A stretch of DNA of 64,000 nt from Pseudoscleropodium purum (GCA_963969395.1 OZ017795.1:18228001-18292000); one strand, 5' to 3'. Numbered from the stretch's first letter, positions 36,788-48,520 are shown. Made by a program: numbers and translations. The notes: generated from the letters alone by a model not told the origin.

Positions 36788-39686
36788 CTTTAAGAACTGC
36801 TGCATGCAAATGCTGCAGGTAATCCCGGTTGAATTGGTCGAAGTCACAAAGAGCCTGGTCTGAGTTACAAGTTCGCTACAGTAAGCTTAAAGCCTTTCTG
36901 ATTACTTACAAATTATCTAAGTACAGTAAGTGACCATTACCGTAACCGACCAATTTGAATTGGAACTACTCACAGAACTTTTAAGAAACAATGCAGACAT
37001 GCATGAAGTACTAGCGGTCGTCTACTAGCTTCACATGGTTACTACAGTGGCAACTTGAATTGAATACAGTATATCCTCAGCTGTTCCAATTAATTGAAGC
37101 TTGTTCTCGCTGTGAAGGGAATGAGGCAGTGCTTTAATTTCCCTTCGTTTTATTATCGTAGCCGGCCAGTTAGCTAGAAGTCAGTTCTTGCACCAGATAA
37201 TTCACGTTATAACAAGAGCCACGTCTTCAATTTTGAAAGGGCCACTATATGCAGTGACACTCAGAGTTATATTGCAGCAGGTGGGATGCGTTGCCGCGTT
37301 CCTGAAGGGTGAATACGGGCTTTCATTTCAAAATAATGGCCAGGTACTACCTCTCGATTGCTCGCTAGCTGTGCACATCTTCAATAAAAACGTTACTAGC
37401 TGGCTGGCTTCTGTGAGTTCACTACGTTGTGTCAATCTCAATCATGCGAACCTCACTCCATGCCAGCTAGTACGTCTCTGACATGGAGATGGAAACTAAG
37501 TCAGTAGTACTTGCTGACCCCTCCAGGTAGTATTCGGCTGAGGTTTGTTGTATTTTACTTTTGAAAATGCAAGAAATCTCTTTTCATTTGTGTAAAAAAG
37601 AAAGAAAGAAAGAAAGAAAAAAGAGTCAGTAAATCAACTGCAGTACTGCACTAGGTCAGTAGTACTAGTGTTTACGACATTTTAACTAACTACTTGATAA
37701 TTAGAGTATTATTTACCATAGATTGAAACTTATTAAGTCGGTAGTACTAGTAACGTTTCAACTACAGAAAATCGAGAGTACAAAATATGTATCTGACTGA
37801 TTCAGGAATAAATGCGTTCCCCACAGATTTCGATCCATTTGTCGGTTTTAATTGCTCTTGACAGACTGCTCATGCACATGCAACGAACGCTCTGGCAGCT
37901 TGACTTTTTTCTTTTTTGGAAACGAAAGGGGCCAGACTATTGCTGTAAGGAAATGCCACTCTACGTTACGACCTACTGTAGCTTTATTACTTGATCTTAA
38001 TTGCAGATTGGACTACCAATTTGGCTCCATTGCCGTTCCTTGGCATCTTGACGTCGACGAAATCCAGTTACGTGCATACAGGTGGCGTTGACAAGATGGC
38101 TGACAGTATGTATGACAATAGTTTGAAAAGGACAGACTGCCAATTACCTTAATTGCCTCGCTACTATTTAGCACTTCGACTGCTTACTCTAGAACGTACT
38201 AACTATTTATTCATCACTGACTTTCATTCTGTCCGAATTTGCAAGCACTCAGTGATCGAGTTCTACATACCATACACAGATCGACACGGAGAACCAATTC
38301 TCCACCAAGGAGCAAGTCTGAAGCTCCCACCTAATCATGTACACAGGAGAAAGTGAGATCGACAGGGGAATTCATATACCCCACCTCAGTCTCTGAAAAC
38401 AGGGGATGCAGGGCAATACATAATTATATATCGCCTGAATGTACATCACCTGTGGTCTTACTTTAATTTCCCACGAAGGGAATGTTGCAAATTAAATCAA
38501 ACCCTCTGTAATTTCATGCGGGAAATGCTAAGATTACCGCACGGAGAAGTGCAATAACTTTCATGAGACTGGGCCGGTAAGTTACTTTGTTTTTTTGTGT
38601 TCAAACGTAAATGACTGTTCCTGAAGTTTGCATGCTCGCGCTATGCTCGTGAGCGAGGAATTTTGTCTCCCTGGCAGTGGGAAAGTCACTGCAGGGAATT
38701 GAATTGGATTCTCTCCTTGCCAGAGCTATGGAGCTCCACCTGCCAAGGGTCACCTGATAGTCCGACACCCACACCCACCCCGCCTGGGCCGGACCTCCGT
38801 CGGTTACGTACTAGTAATTGTGTCAGAAAATTTGGCAGAAATTCCCTTGATTCTCGGAATAATCAGTAAGCTCCCATCACATTGTTTAATCATGTAAGTA
38901 AGCTTCTGTAACGCTTGAAGCTAGCTTGCATCAATTGAATGACTCACACTTGCTTCTTACAGCTTATGTACGTCATCAGGTCGGCGAATCTTGCTCACTA
39001 GCTAACTGCGCAGATCGAGTCCATGCATGCCACAGTGTGCAGATAATGCATCAAGGATTTAATCATGCATGGTCTTAACTTACTTACATGAATGCCGATC
39101 GACTTTTCTCTTAATTTTTCTCTTTTGACATGTGCAAACGAAAATTCCATTGCAAAGTGTTTAATAATGCAGACTGACTTTTGAATTGTCGGGTGTCTGT
39201 GGGTAGTGACAATACTGATCGAGGCAATCATTCCAGCCTCGGCTTTTTGCTTGTGATTGGAAAATTAGAGTGTGTGGTGGGGCTTATAATGTTCTGTGGT
39301 ATGATGCTTCTTTCCGGCCTACAGTTCTGGAAGCGGGTGCAAATATTTACTGAAGTGTCTGTCAACTTTGGGGAAGCGAAATGGAAGAAAAGCATCCAAA
39401 AAAGTATGAAACAGAAAACATGTACTTGGTCTAATGAACTGTAGATTTACACCTTTTTAGCACTTTTTCAGCAAAATCGTCTAAGGTTCAGGTTGGGATT
39501 TAAGAAGAGAGTCTCATTTATTTTGTAGGATGATTAGTGAAGTTTTGAAAGGTACAATTGGCATGAGGAAGCCAATTTTGACAAAGATTTTTAAAATAGA
39601 CATTTTTGCTCTTTTTTGATGAATGGTGGGAGTATAAGACTATAGACAAGGTGTAAAGTCCTTCAAGTGGTGTTGCACAAAGCACA
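36788..39686. other. GC-balanced intergenic region, no recognised gene
   Basis: Composition is unlike the AT-rich deserts on either side. Short AGTACTAG and CTAGCTAG motifs recur. An (AAAG)n tract lies at about 37600-37625. On the plus strand 38005-38200 is open (with PFLGILTSTKSSYVHTGG) after an acceptor-like TTAATTGCAG, and 38153-38356 is open with HGEPILHQGASLKLPPNH. I recognise neither, and no full gene could be assembled. Confidence 0.4.
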
Positions 39687-41538
39687 TTAACCCCTAAAGG
39701 ACCAAGGTGCATTTATTGGCAATATAACTTTTGGGGGCATGTGCATGTGAGCGGAGATTTCTATATTTTTGGCCTAAATTTTAATAGAAGGTATGCAAAA
39801 GGAATATTTCTTAGTGCACAAATTTCAAGACATTTGAAAATATGAATCAAAAGTTATGGCCTAATACGTAGTTTGTTTTTCAACTCAAGCCGTTTGAGCA
39901 GATTTGAAAAAATAATTTTTTTTTAACCCCTAAAGGACCAAGGTCTTTTTGCCAAAAAAAAACATTCAAAACTGCCATTTCTATAGCAAAAAGGTACAAA
40001 AAATTAAAATTGTTTTTCACATCTAACCATAGGATCTTACACCTAACTAGTATGAGAATGTGTGGAAAAAATTTCAAAATTTTTGACCACATAGATTGCA
40101 AGATATTGGCATTTCAAGTAAAAAAAACAAGTTTTTCAACACATTGTGGGACTAGATTTTGACTTTGAACATTTTTAACTTAAACTTTTTACACTACATA
40201 GTTTTAAGCTTTCAATCTTTGTGCTATAGAATTGAGTTGAGAGTCTAGAGGGAAAAATAGTAATTCAAAAAAACTTAATTTTTATTCTTTAAAAAATTAT
40301 TAAATAGAAGTAGCTATGAGATAGAAGAGAAATTTTAATTATTATTATCTCTAAAATGAAAATAAAATGCAATAATTCCAATGGTGAGATTGTTCTTACA
40401 AGCAAGATAAATCATGAGAATTTTCTTTTTCAAATTGTAAAAAATGCATTCAAAAACGATTCCTACAAGTTATTTTTTCAGGAACATGCTCTAATTACCT
40501 GAAAAACAAGATTATCCATAACTTTCTCATAAAGAATCCAAATGTAACAAATCAATGCTTTCCATATACACAAAAACATAATCTATGAAGAAAAAAAAAT
40601 CAAAATTTTAAATCAAAATTTTAAAAAAAAATTTGCTATCCACCATCCCTTGTTTTGAGTTTATTTGGGCAAAACTTTTGTTCCCGGGCACCAATTGGAA
40701 GAGAAATTATATTCTCACGAATCTAATCAATTTTCCTATCTCCAAAAAAAGTTTCAAAAAATCAAGAAATAATTTTAGCTCATATGTACGGATGTACCTA
40801 CCCAAAATCCCATATGTCTCCGAAAGAGACAATGGTCCTTTAGGGGTTAAAATAAAAATTTCAAATTAATTCTCTGGATTTATATATACATAGAAAGCTT
40901 TGAATCATTCTATTTTGATCAATGAATCAAAAGTTATGAGGTATTTTAGTTTAGAGGCAGTTATGGATTCTCTACTCCAAAATAAACTTTGAAGTCCTTT
41001 ATAGAACTCAATTTTGAATATTTTTGGAAAAAAATAAAAATATTAGATGAAGATTGTTTATTACAACATTACAACCATTGGAATTGGCATTTTTCAATTC
41101 TATAACTAAACTATTAATGATTTAGTATTTTGATTCATTCTCTACTTCTTTCTACTTACTATTTTTTTCCTATATGTTATACAATTTCAAATGATCTGAA
41201 AATTTTCAAGCATTTAGCCAACTTGCCTTGAAGAATGAATCCAAAGAGTTTCAATCATTTTGGACATTTTTTCATCCAAATGTGACCTTGTGAAGTGAAG
41301 CTGCCCGTTTTTTTGCAGGGCCAAAAAAGGCTTTTTGTCAATTCAAACGCTAATATCTTGCAATCTACATTGTGGAAATTTCTGAAATTTTTTCCACATC
41401 TTTTAAAATTATTATACTACAAGATCCTATGGTTGGATGTGTTGAAAAATGTTTTAAAATTTTTTTGATACATGTCTTAAAAATGACAATTTTTGAGTGT
41501 TATTGTTGAAAACATAGTCAAGGAACTTTAGGGGGTAA
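39687..41538 (-). mobile_element. TTAA-flanked element, family A, outer host of a nested copy
   Basis: Left end TTAACCCCTAAAGGACCAAG; right end GAACTTTAGGGGGTAAA, with the outer TTAA changed to GTAA. The span is 1852 bp; removing the nested 924 bp insertion leaves 928 bp, the family size. The two halves (39687-39922 and 40851-41538) align in order with the uninterrupted copy at 1348-2267, for instance through GAAAGCTTTGAATC, TCAAAAGTTATGAGG and TTTTTTTCCTATATGTTATA. It is non-coding. Same orientation as the 1348 copy. Confidence 0.8.
39923..40850 (+). mobile_element. TTAA-flanked element, family A, best-preserved copy, nested in its own family
   Basis: TTAA at both ends (39923-39926 and 40847-40850) encloses 920 bp. 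The left inverted repeat is CCCCTAAAGGACCAAGGTC and the right, read inward, is CCCCTAAAGGACCATTGTC, with two differences in 19. It sits inside the outer element at a point where the uninterrupted relative at about 1590 has a comparable sequence needing only one TTAA, which supports a TTAA target duplication. TTAA target plus CCC-type tips are the signature of the piggyBac superfamily. No transposase frame is present, so it would need a partner in trans. Confidence 0.85.
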
Positions 41539-42754
41539 ATAGAGTAAGAAAGAAACCTTACCAACTTAGAATTGCTAAGACAAGCTCATTGAGACTCAAA
41601 AGATTCTTATAGTAAAATCCTAAATCCTTGCATGTCACTAATGAATGTATGAGAAATGCTATGTTTTTTAAAAATTCACAAATATTTGAATATAGAAGAT
41701 TTGACTTGAAGGTAGTATTTAGTGACAAAATGTTTGAAAAAAAAATTAATCCAATCTTAGTGGAAGGACTTTGTATTGAGTAAGTGACTTTGAGAGTAGC
41801 CAAGCAATTAATGAAGCATCAAGAAAAGATTTGTAATCTTAAGGAGGCACTTAGTGTAAAATGTAGATCTCCTCCTCATTTACCTACAATTAAAGGATAG
41901 TTAGAAAAGTGGAATATTTCAAGGAAAATTCCAAAGACATACCATGAATATTTTTGAAGTATCCTCTAAATTATAAGAAAATTATTCTAAATTTTCTTAA
42001 TAAGTAATTCATTTTTCATCCAATTTTAAATGCATTAAAAGACCCTTTCTTTATACTTGAGTGATTTTAATGATTTTTGCATAGCTAGGGAGCCTTTTAG
42101 TTTGTAATGCTATGGATAAGATAGATTTTGTTTTATTGTTTTGTGAACATTGGAGCATAAGCACATAAGCTTAGTTGACTATACACCTATATTATAGGTT
42201 TTTATATTATAAAAACCTTCCATAATTATAGTGTACCTATATATATTAAAGGTGTTTATATTATAAGCTACTTCAATGGTTGTTGTATATTTACTTATGT
42301 ATATGCTCAAAACTTACATGCTTGCATTTTCATGCTCACATATTAATATTGTTACTTAATATGTGGCCAAGAAAGTTTCAATAGCATCACCACATAGTAG
42401 TCCAAGAGATTGTTTGAAAGCATACCAAAAAATGATAATTAGCTTTGATATCCAATCTATATATCAGTTGGGAATTCATGTGTCTAATATAGTCATATGG
42501 CAAGGTAATTCATTCAAACATGGATTTGTCAATAGATCATGCCACTTGGTCCAAAAGTGAGGTTGTGAGCTTTATATAGGCATAGCCATGTAGGAGGGTA
42601 AAGGTAAAGGGACATATACTAAAGAATAGAGGTGCATGTGTAAGAAGGTTAGACACCTCTTATTGGGCTTGGGGCTTTGGCTACGCTATTAGAATTAGCA
42701 TAGGCTAGACTAGCTTTGGTACTCAAATTTCCAAATAAAATTGCATGTCATAGT
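41539..42754. other. AT-rich intergenic DNA, no gene seen
   Basis: No exon-like sequence was recognised. A frame at 42363-42560 lacks a domain. Confidence 0.5.
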
Positions 42755-43475
42755 GGGTGAATGCAAGAAACACTAGTACTATTTTGCATCACACTTATAG
42801 TTTCTAAGTTGTAATTGGCCATATCTTTTGCAAATTCAAGCCAATGTACTTGAATTTTTTTGTGAAGATCAGTATTTAGACGATTATTAGAGAAATTATT
42901 TTTCGAAAATTTCCAAAAATCCAATTATTATTTAAATTTCAATTTAGCGAATCTGTCACACTTTGTGATTTAGGGGTTTTTAATACTGGGGGCTACCCAA
43001 AATTAATGATCTAAAGTTGAAATTTTTGTGCTCTATTCCTACATTAGATAGGCATGTGACCACCAAAAAAAACTCAAAAAAACATTATTTTTTGTCTTCT
43101 ACATTCATGCACAGAGGGCTCCTTGAGCATGCAATTTTGAACATTGAAAATGGTTTCAAGATCATTTATTTAGTGAAATCTATTCACTATGAAGTCTTCT
43201 CAAATTTCTAATTTTTAGTTTCTTTGAAAATTATTTTTCCTATTTTTTACAAATTAAAATGTCAAAGTATCTAATTCTTCAAAAACTTTGTTTTCTATTT
43301 TGTGAATAACTTTTCATCCAAATTTTTTTGAGATCTGAAATTTTATTGACATAATATTTATAATATTACACTAATTATCTATTTTCTTTTCTAAATATTT
43401 TTTTTCAGAAGGTCAGTAGTACTAGCTAGTACTAGTGAATGCAACAAAAACACCCAGTCTTTCTTGCATTCACCC
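42755..43475. mobile_element. TIR element, family B, 721 bp
   Basis: The tips are perfect inverted repeats of 16 bp: GGGTGAATGCAAGAAA on the left and TTTCTTGCATTCACCC on the right. Size agrees with two other family members (727 bp at 60618, and 719 bp at 48521 after removing an insertion). It is non-coding. Flanks TAGT and TAAT do not give an exact target duplication, so the superfamily is not assigned. Confidence 0.7.
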
Positions 43476-43843
43476 TAATGCCTTTACTATGTCGATCACT
43501 TAGTAAAATTATAATGCAAGCAACTCACATCTACTCATAGCATCCATTTTTGTCTTAAGACACATCTAGTAGTGACCCAAACCGGGATGATGTGGCAACC
43601 CTAAGCACTCAAAGTTTCAAACTTTAGCCGTTGATGGCAAAAGGACAAACTTTTGAGCCTCTTCAAAATTGAGTCTATATGTATAGTCAATTTTGGAATT
43701 ACCCATTTTGATTTTGTGATGGCAATTCACTTTTAATTTTTTTGAGGTTGTATATTATTCCATATTATACAATTATATTTTCAAAGTTTTATACTTTGGT
43801 CATTCACATTCATAGCAATGTCTTTCTTCTAAAACAATTACTC

Positions 43844-43892
<49 letters not shown>

Positions 43893-44118
43893 TTTTTTGA
43901 GGCTATTACGTAAGCAAAAATTTACAAAAAATTCTAAAAAGGATTAAAACATTTCAAGTCTAATTTGTATGATAATCATGATTTTTTTAAATTAGTATGC
44001 CTATACAACCATGTCTCCAAAGCTAGTTTTCATAATTGAAGTCCCAAGTCCTACCAAATTTTCAAAATCTAGTTGATAAAGAACTAAAATTCAAGATTTG
44101 AAGACTCTTCTTAGATCT
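43476..44118. repeat. AT-rich DNA with a long (TA)n microsatellite
   Basis: A pure TA array of about 44 bp occupies 43847-43890. The rest is AT-rich without a recognised gene. Confidence 0.7.
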
Positions 44119-44403
44119 GTCACGGGAGGTGGCGTCGGGGGCCTCTCCACATCGTAGTGTTTTAGCGTAGATTAGTTGTTGCTAATCTACGTGTGTGGGA
44201 CGTGCGGCCGACACACCTCATTCATCCTACGAATGAGTTTAATCCGTTAGGGTTTTGTGTGTGTGTGTGTATAGTGGCGCACACGTTCTTGACTTGACGT
44301 CTTTGTCAAGTCAAGCTTTGTGAGTGAGTTAGAGAGTGTTAGTGATTGCCGTTGCTTGTAAGTGATTGTTTGTCATTAGTAAAGGCTCCGCATTCTCTCA
44401 TAC
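44119..44403 (+). other. Possible LTR or leader of the Ty3/gypsy element, with three hairpins
   Basis: The segment starts TGTCACGGGAGG, a usual LTR opening (TG), and its composition differs sharply from the AT-rich flank. Three inverted repeats follow one another: CGTAGATTAG/CTAATCTACG (44166-44191), CTCATTC/GAATGAG (44217-44237) and CTTGACTTGAC/GTCAAGTCAAG (44288-44315). A (GT)n tract sits at about 44258-44270. No matching second LTR and no clear primer-binding site were found, so the LTR call is tentative. Confidence 0.35.
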
Positions 44404-44868
44404 TTCTTACACTCGTTGATTCTTCCTTTGTGGAGTGCGTGCCGCTTGACTACTCTTGTGATTTGCAACATACTCACTTGACAAAGACTCCTCATCCGTT
44501 GTCAAATCAACCAACGTCGATGCGGAGCCAGACATCAAGGTGAGATAAGCCGTTGCATGCCACCCCGGAACCGACTCCCTATCACAATCCCCATGCCACC
44601 TAGCACCAGTCACATCCTCTTCCGAAAGACTTGGATTGCAAGAAAGACCATCTGCATCCAAGTTGGTGATGCCGGCCCGATGTACAACCTCAAAATCATA
44701 CTCTTGAAGCAACAAAGCCCATCTGGCAAGCTTGCCAGTGAGCTTGTCAGATTCCATGAGCCACTTCAAAAGCTGGTGGTCGGTCACCAACGTAAAACGT
44801 TGCCCATACAAATAAGGCCTGAAATGAGCTATGGCCAGATGGGACTAGGCGCATAGTTCCCAGGCCAG
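44404..44868 (-). pseudogene. Ty3/gypsy RNase H fragment, inverted relative to the integrase
   Basis: The minus strand encodes the end of a retrotransposon reverse transcriptase/RNase H region: IAHFRPYLYGQRFTLVTDH, then LKWLMESDKLTGKLARWALLLQEYDF, then VHRAGITNLDADGLS. These are standard Ty3/gypsy RNase H motifs with the catalytic TDH and DxLS-like blocks. One in-frame TAG precedes the first motif. In an intact element this region lies upstream of the integrase on the same strand; here it points the opposite way and abuts it at about 44866-44880, so the element is rearranged. Reverse transcriptase proper, protease and gag are missing. Confidence 0.85.
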
Positions 44869-44869
44869 A

Positions 44870-46169
44870 TCAGAGGGCTTCGTTGGTACGACAAGTACAC
44901 AAAGACCTTGGTCATTTTGGTGTGCGACGGACTCATTCGATGTTGCATAGCTAGTATTGGTGGACCGGCATGTATCAGCAGGTCGCCACTTATGTTTCAT
45001 GGTGTGAGGTGTGTGATCGGGTACGATCCAGCTTCAACACTTTATCACCGCAGTTGCAACCTTTGCCCATTATGGGATTGGGCTATCATTGGTCTTTGGA
45101 CTTTGTTGGTCCACTTGTCGTGACTCCACGTGGAGCCAAGTATGTTTTGGTGATGGTGGAGCATTTCAGCAAGTGGATTGAGCTTGTGGCTCTTCCATAG
45201 AACTCTTCAGAGTTGGCGGCCATGGCATTCCTCGATCGAGTGTTGGCTCGTTTTGGAGCCCCAGCAGAGGTTTTGACTGATCAGGGGCGAGAGTTCCTTG
45301 GGGCTTTTGAAGCTTTGTGTACCAAGGCTTTGATTGACCATCGTACCACTTCTCGGGATCATCCGGAAGCAGACGGTTTGGCGGAGCGTGTGGTTCAGAC
45401 CGTGAAATGAGGCCTACGGAAGTATGGATTATTCCAAGGTGGCCACCATGATTGGGATCTGATGATACCATGGATCGCCATGGGGTATCGGTTTAGTCGA
45501 CAGGCTTCACTAGCTGCTTTCAGTCCGTATCAGTTGTTATACGGACGGGAGCCCATTCTACCTTGTTCTGTACGAGAGAAGTTGGCTCATGTTGTGGATT
45601 TGGATGATCCAAAGGTGTGGATCCAGTGTTTGTGTGACCGAGCGGAGTTCTTCAAGCGGGCCATGCCGATGGCCATGGAGAATTTATCCATTACTCAGCA
45701 TCGCGACAAGCTACGGTACGCTCGCATTCATAGCGGCGCCTACCGACCTTAGTTGCGACGTTTTTCCACGGGGGATTACGTTTATTTGCAGCGTGAGGCA
45801 CCCACGACGTTGGACGTCAAGGTTGGACGGACCATTCTTTGCGTGAAGAATGTGTTGCCCAGTGGTATTTTATTGTTGGAAGGCATGGATGGCCGGGAGT
45901 GTCGGGAGCACTCTAAAAATTGTGCTCCTTGCCATTTACCCATTGATGGCTCCGTTCATCCTGAGTTGGCCGTTGTGCCAGAGGGCCTTCCATGTTTTGT
46001 CTGTGGTGAGAAGAAGGGCGATGTTACCATGTTATTGTGCGATCATTGCCAGCGTGGATGGCATATGGCTTGCTTAACGCCACCTCTTTCTACTCTACTG
46101 TTCGGGGATTGGACTTGCCCTCGTTGTAGGGGGTCTTCGAACCATAATTCACGTAGTGAATTGGCTTGA
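44870..46169 (+). pseudogene. Ty3/gypsy integrase with C-terminal PHD finger, four in-frame stops
   Basis: One continuous frame reads an H2C2 zinc finger (VHKDLGHFGV, then WCEVC), a DDE integrase core and a C-terminal module. Catalytic residues are Asp at 45099-45101, Asp at 45279-45281 (LTDQG) and Glu at 45384-45386 (GLAER). It ends in a complete C4HC3 PHD finger at 45993-46127 (CFVC, CDHC, HMAC, CPRC). Stops at 44952, 45198, 45408 and 45750 break it, with no frameshift. All four are TAG or TGA at places where a C to T change from CAG or CGA would produce them. The PHD finger stands where chromoviruses carry a chromodomain, so it may have guided integration to certain chromatin (inference). 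The copy is dead. Confidence 0.9.
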
Positions 46170-46630
46170 CTTTCTCGTGCACTTTCACTAGTGTGGTGTG
46201 TTGCCATCTAGTTAGAGTTCTTGGTTTTGTTTCAGACATAGGCAACGTGAAGATTGACCAAGAGATTGGCAACAAAGTTGCCTAAGGCGATTAAAGATGG
46301 GGCTCACATTGCACCCGGCCTACCCTCTCTTTTTTACTTCTCCATGCGCTTATTGATTCGGCGATGGATTACCTTTGACTGGATGCGTATAGTTGTTGCA
46401 GCGACATCACCGTGGCGATAGTCTATGTTGTATTGTTTGGTCCTAGCGAATTAGAGGGGCTCTTTATCCGCTAGGGGGGGGGGCACTCAAGGGTATACTT
46501 AGCATAGTTGTGTTTGACTATGTTTGATGTTGGTTGAGACTCTCGATCTGTTGTGGTTATCGATCTTTCTTTACACGACAGATCCCAAGGCCCAACATGC
46601 CCCCATATGTCAATACAGGACTTAGTACAT
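46170..46630 (+). other. 3' flank of the Ty3/gypsy element, possible polypurine tract
   Basis: Non-coding sequence of retroelement-like composition runs from the integrase stop to about 46.62 kb. A purine run with nine G lies at about 46475-46485, a candidate polypurine tract. No LTR beginning directly after it could be matched to the 44119 segment. Confidence 0.35.
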
Positions 46631-47506
46631 TTGGAGGTTTGACCCCAACGAAGTTAAACTTTGAGACCATATTGATTCTTGCAAAAAATAAGATTTAGAT
46701 TCCTTATTATCCGATGATCAAATCTCTAATGCACATTGGATGCAAGTGATTTGCACTTGTCATGTTTGAGTTGTCATATTAAATGCAAGTGCTCAAGCAA
46801 TAGTTACTTGACATTAATTGATTCATATCAAGTAAGAATTTTGAACATGTTTTTGAAAAAAAAAGGATCTTGAAGATTATTTGTTTAATTTGGTTTCAAT
46901 CCACGTAATTTTTCTAAGAAAAAATAAAAGTAAGAGTACAATAAAAATAAAGAGAAGATCCATTCCAAATATAAGTGGCTCAATAAAGAAAGTTTGGCAT
47001 ACCTATCTCAATCTTTATGTACAAGATCAAGTAGAGTATTTGTTTTAACCAATTTATTCCATCAAAGACTAGGAGATAGTCTAGAGTTCCAAAATTGTAA
47101 AGATGTACTGCAAAATGTAACTTAGAATAATATTTTAAGGATGATTCAAATAATGATTGTAAAATGTGATTTATAAATCATATTCATATGGTTTGATTAA
47201 CTATTGGTAGTACACAAACTAACATTTTCCAATAAAATTTGAAACCGAAAATTAAAAATTCCTTCTAAAATTGATTGTAGATTGAATATTTGTAATTTCA
47301 CAAAAAAAATTCCTGTGAGTTTAAATTGTCAAATTCTAATCATAGTGTTTTTTGAAGTTTATTTATTTTCCTTGTTTATTCAAGTCATTTTCGAAGTGTC
47401 AATTAATGAATTGTAAAAGTTAATTTTTGAAGCCAAACCTATCAATATCCTTTAAATTATATCACAAGTTGCAAAGCATTTCTTTTGAATCTATACCATA
47501 CAAGTG
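46631..47506. other. AT-rich intergenic DNA, no gene seen
   Basis: No exon-like sequence and no paired element ends were found. Confidence 0.5.
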
Positions 47507-48429
47507 TTAGTTCCTAAATGTTTTGGACTATGTTTTCACCAAAAGTGCTCTAAAACTACCATTTCTAGTCCAAGTACCAAATTTTAGAAAAAATACTTTT
47601 TTGGATACATATAATCCTAGGATCTTGTATAAAATCTAGTTTAAAAAGACATGAAAAAAATTTCATAAATTTCCACCTTGTAGATTGCAAGATATTAGCA
47701 ATTGAAGTGACAAAAATCCTTTTTTTGGCCTTAAGAAAAACTAGGTAGCTATACTAAATAAGGTCACATTTGTATAAAAAAATGTCCAAAATGGTGGTGC
47801 TACTTTGGATTAATTCTTCAAGGCAAGTTGGCTACATGCTTGAAATTTTTTTGATCAAGTGGATTTGTACATCATATAAGAAAAAATAGTTAGTACAAAG
47901 AAATAGAGAATGATTCAAAACAAGAATTTAATTATGGAGTTTAAAAATGTCAATCCAATGGTTGTAATGTAGTAATAAAAAATCTACATAACATGCTTTT
48001 ATTTTTTTCAATAAATATGAAAATTTGAATCAAACAAAAGATTTTAAAGTTTATTTTAGAGTAGAAAATCCATAATTGTCCACAAACTAGAGCACTTTAT
48101 AACTTTCATCTCAAAAATCAAAATGGAATGATTCAATGCTTTTTATGTATATAAAAATCTAGAAAATCAATTTCTAATTTTTATTTTTGAAAAAAGTGAT
48201 TTTTTAAGAAATTTTTGGGCTTCCTACTAAGAATTGAAAATGACTTATCATACAATAATTTTTTTAGTTATGCAGTCAAAAGCTATGAATTTTCATCGGC
48301 CTTAAAGATACTCCTTGGGCACATGTTGTGTGGAAATTTCAAAGAAAAAAAAACAAAAACTCCAATTGTAGTGAGTTGCCCTAAATTCCTATGTTGTCAA
48401 AAAACACAATTTGGTCTTTTAGGAGTTAA
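47507..48429 (+). mobile_element. TTAA-flanked non-autonomous element, family A copy (923 bp)
   Basis: The left end TTAGTTCCTAAATG and right end GGTCTTTTAGGAGTTAA are mutated versions of the family tips. The interior follows the copy at 17982-18911 over its whole length: a start with GACTATG, TTTCACCAAAA, then CCTAGGATCTTGTAT, later AAAAGCTATGAA and TACTCCTTGGG. Length agrees within a few bases. Non-coding. Confidence 0.7.
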
Positions 48430-48520
48430 AGAACTAGCACAAGAATCTTCAAGAAAATTGATGGATGAAAAGATGTGCTTTTATGTGTTTAATTGGGATG
48501 TGTTTAGAATCATCTATTGT

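Noticed and set aside
39518..40869. Several open frames share a GPLGV-like peptide and could look like a small protein family
   Set aside because: The peptide is just the translation of the element tip TTTAGGGGTTAA; the frames lie in non-coding TTAA elements.
43847..43890. TA-rich tract as an origin or promoter
   Set aside because: It is a plain dinucleotide microsatellite with no surrounding gene signal.
44458..44856. Plus-strand open frames opposite the RNase H fragment as a host gene
   Set aside because: The minus strand carries clear RNase H motifs, so the plus-strand frames are shadows.
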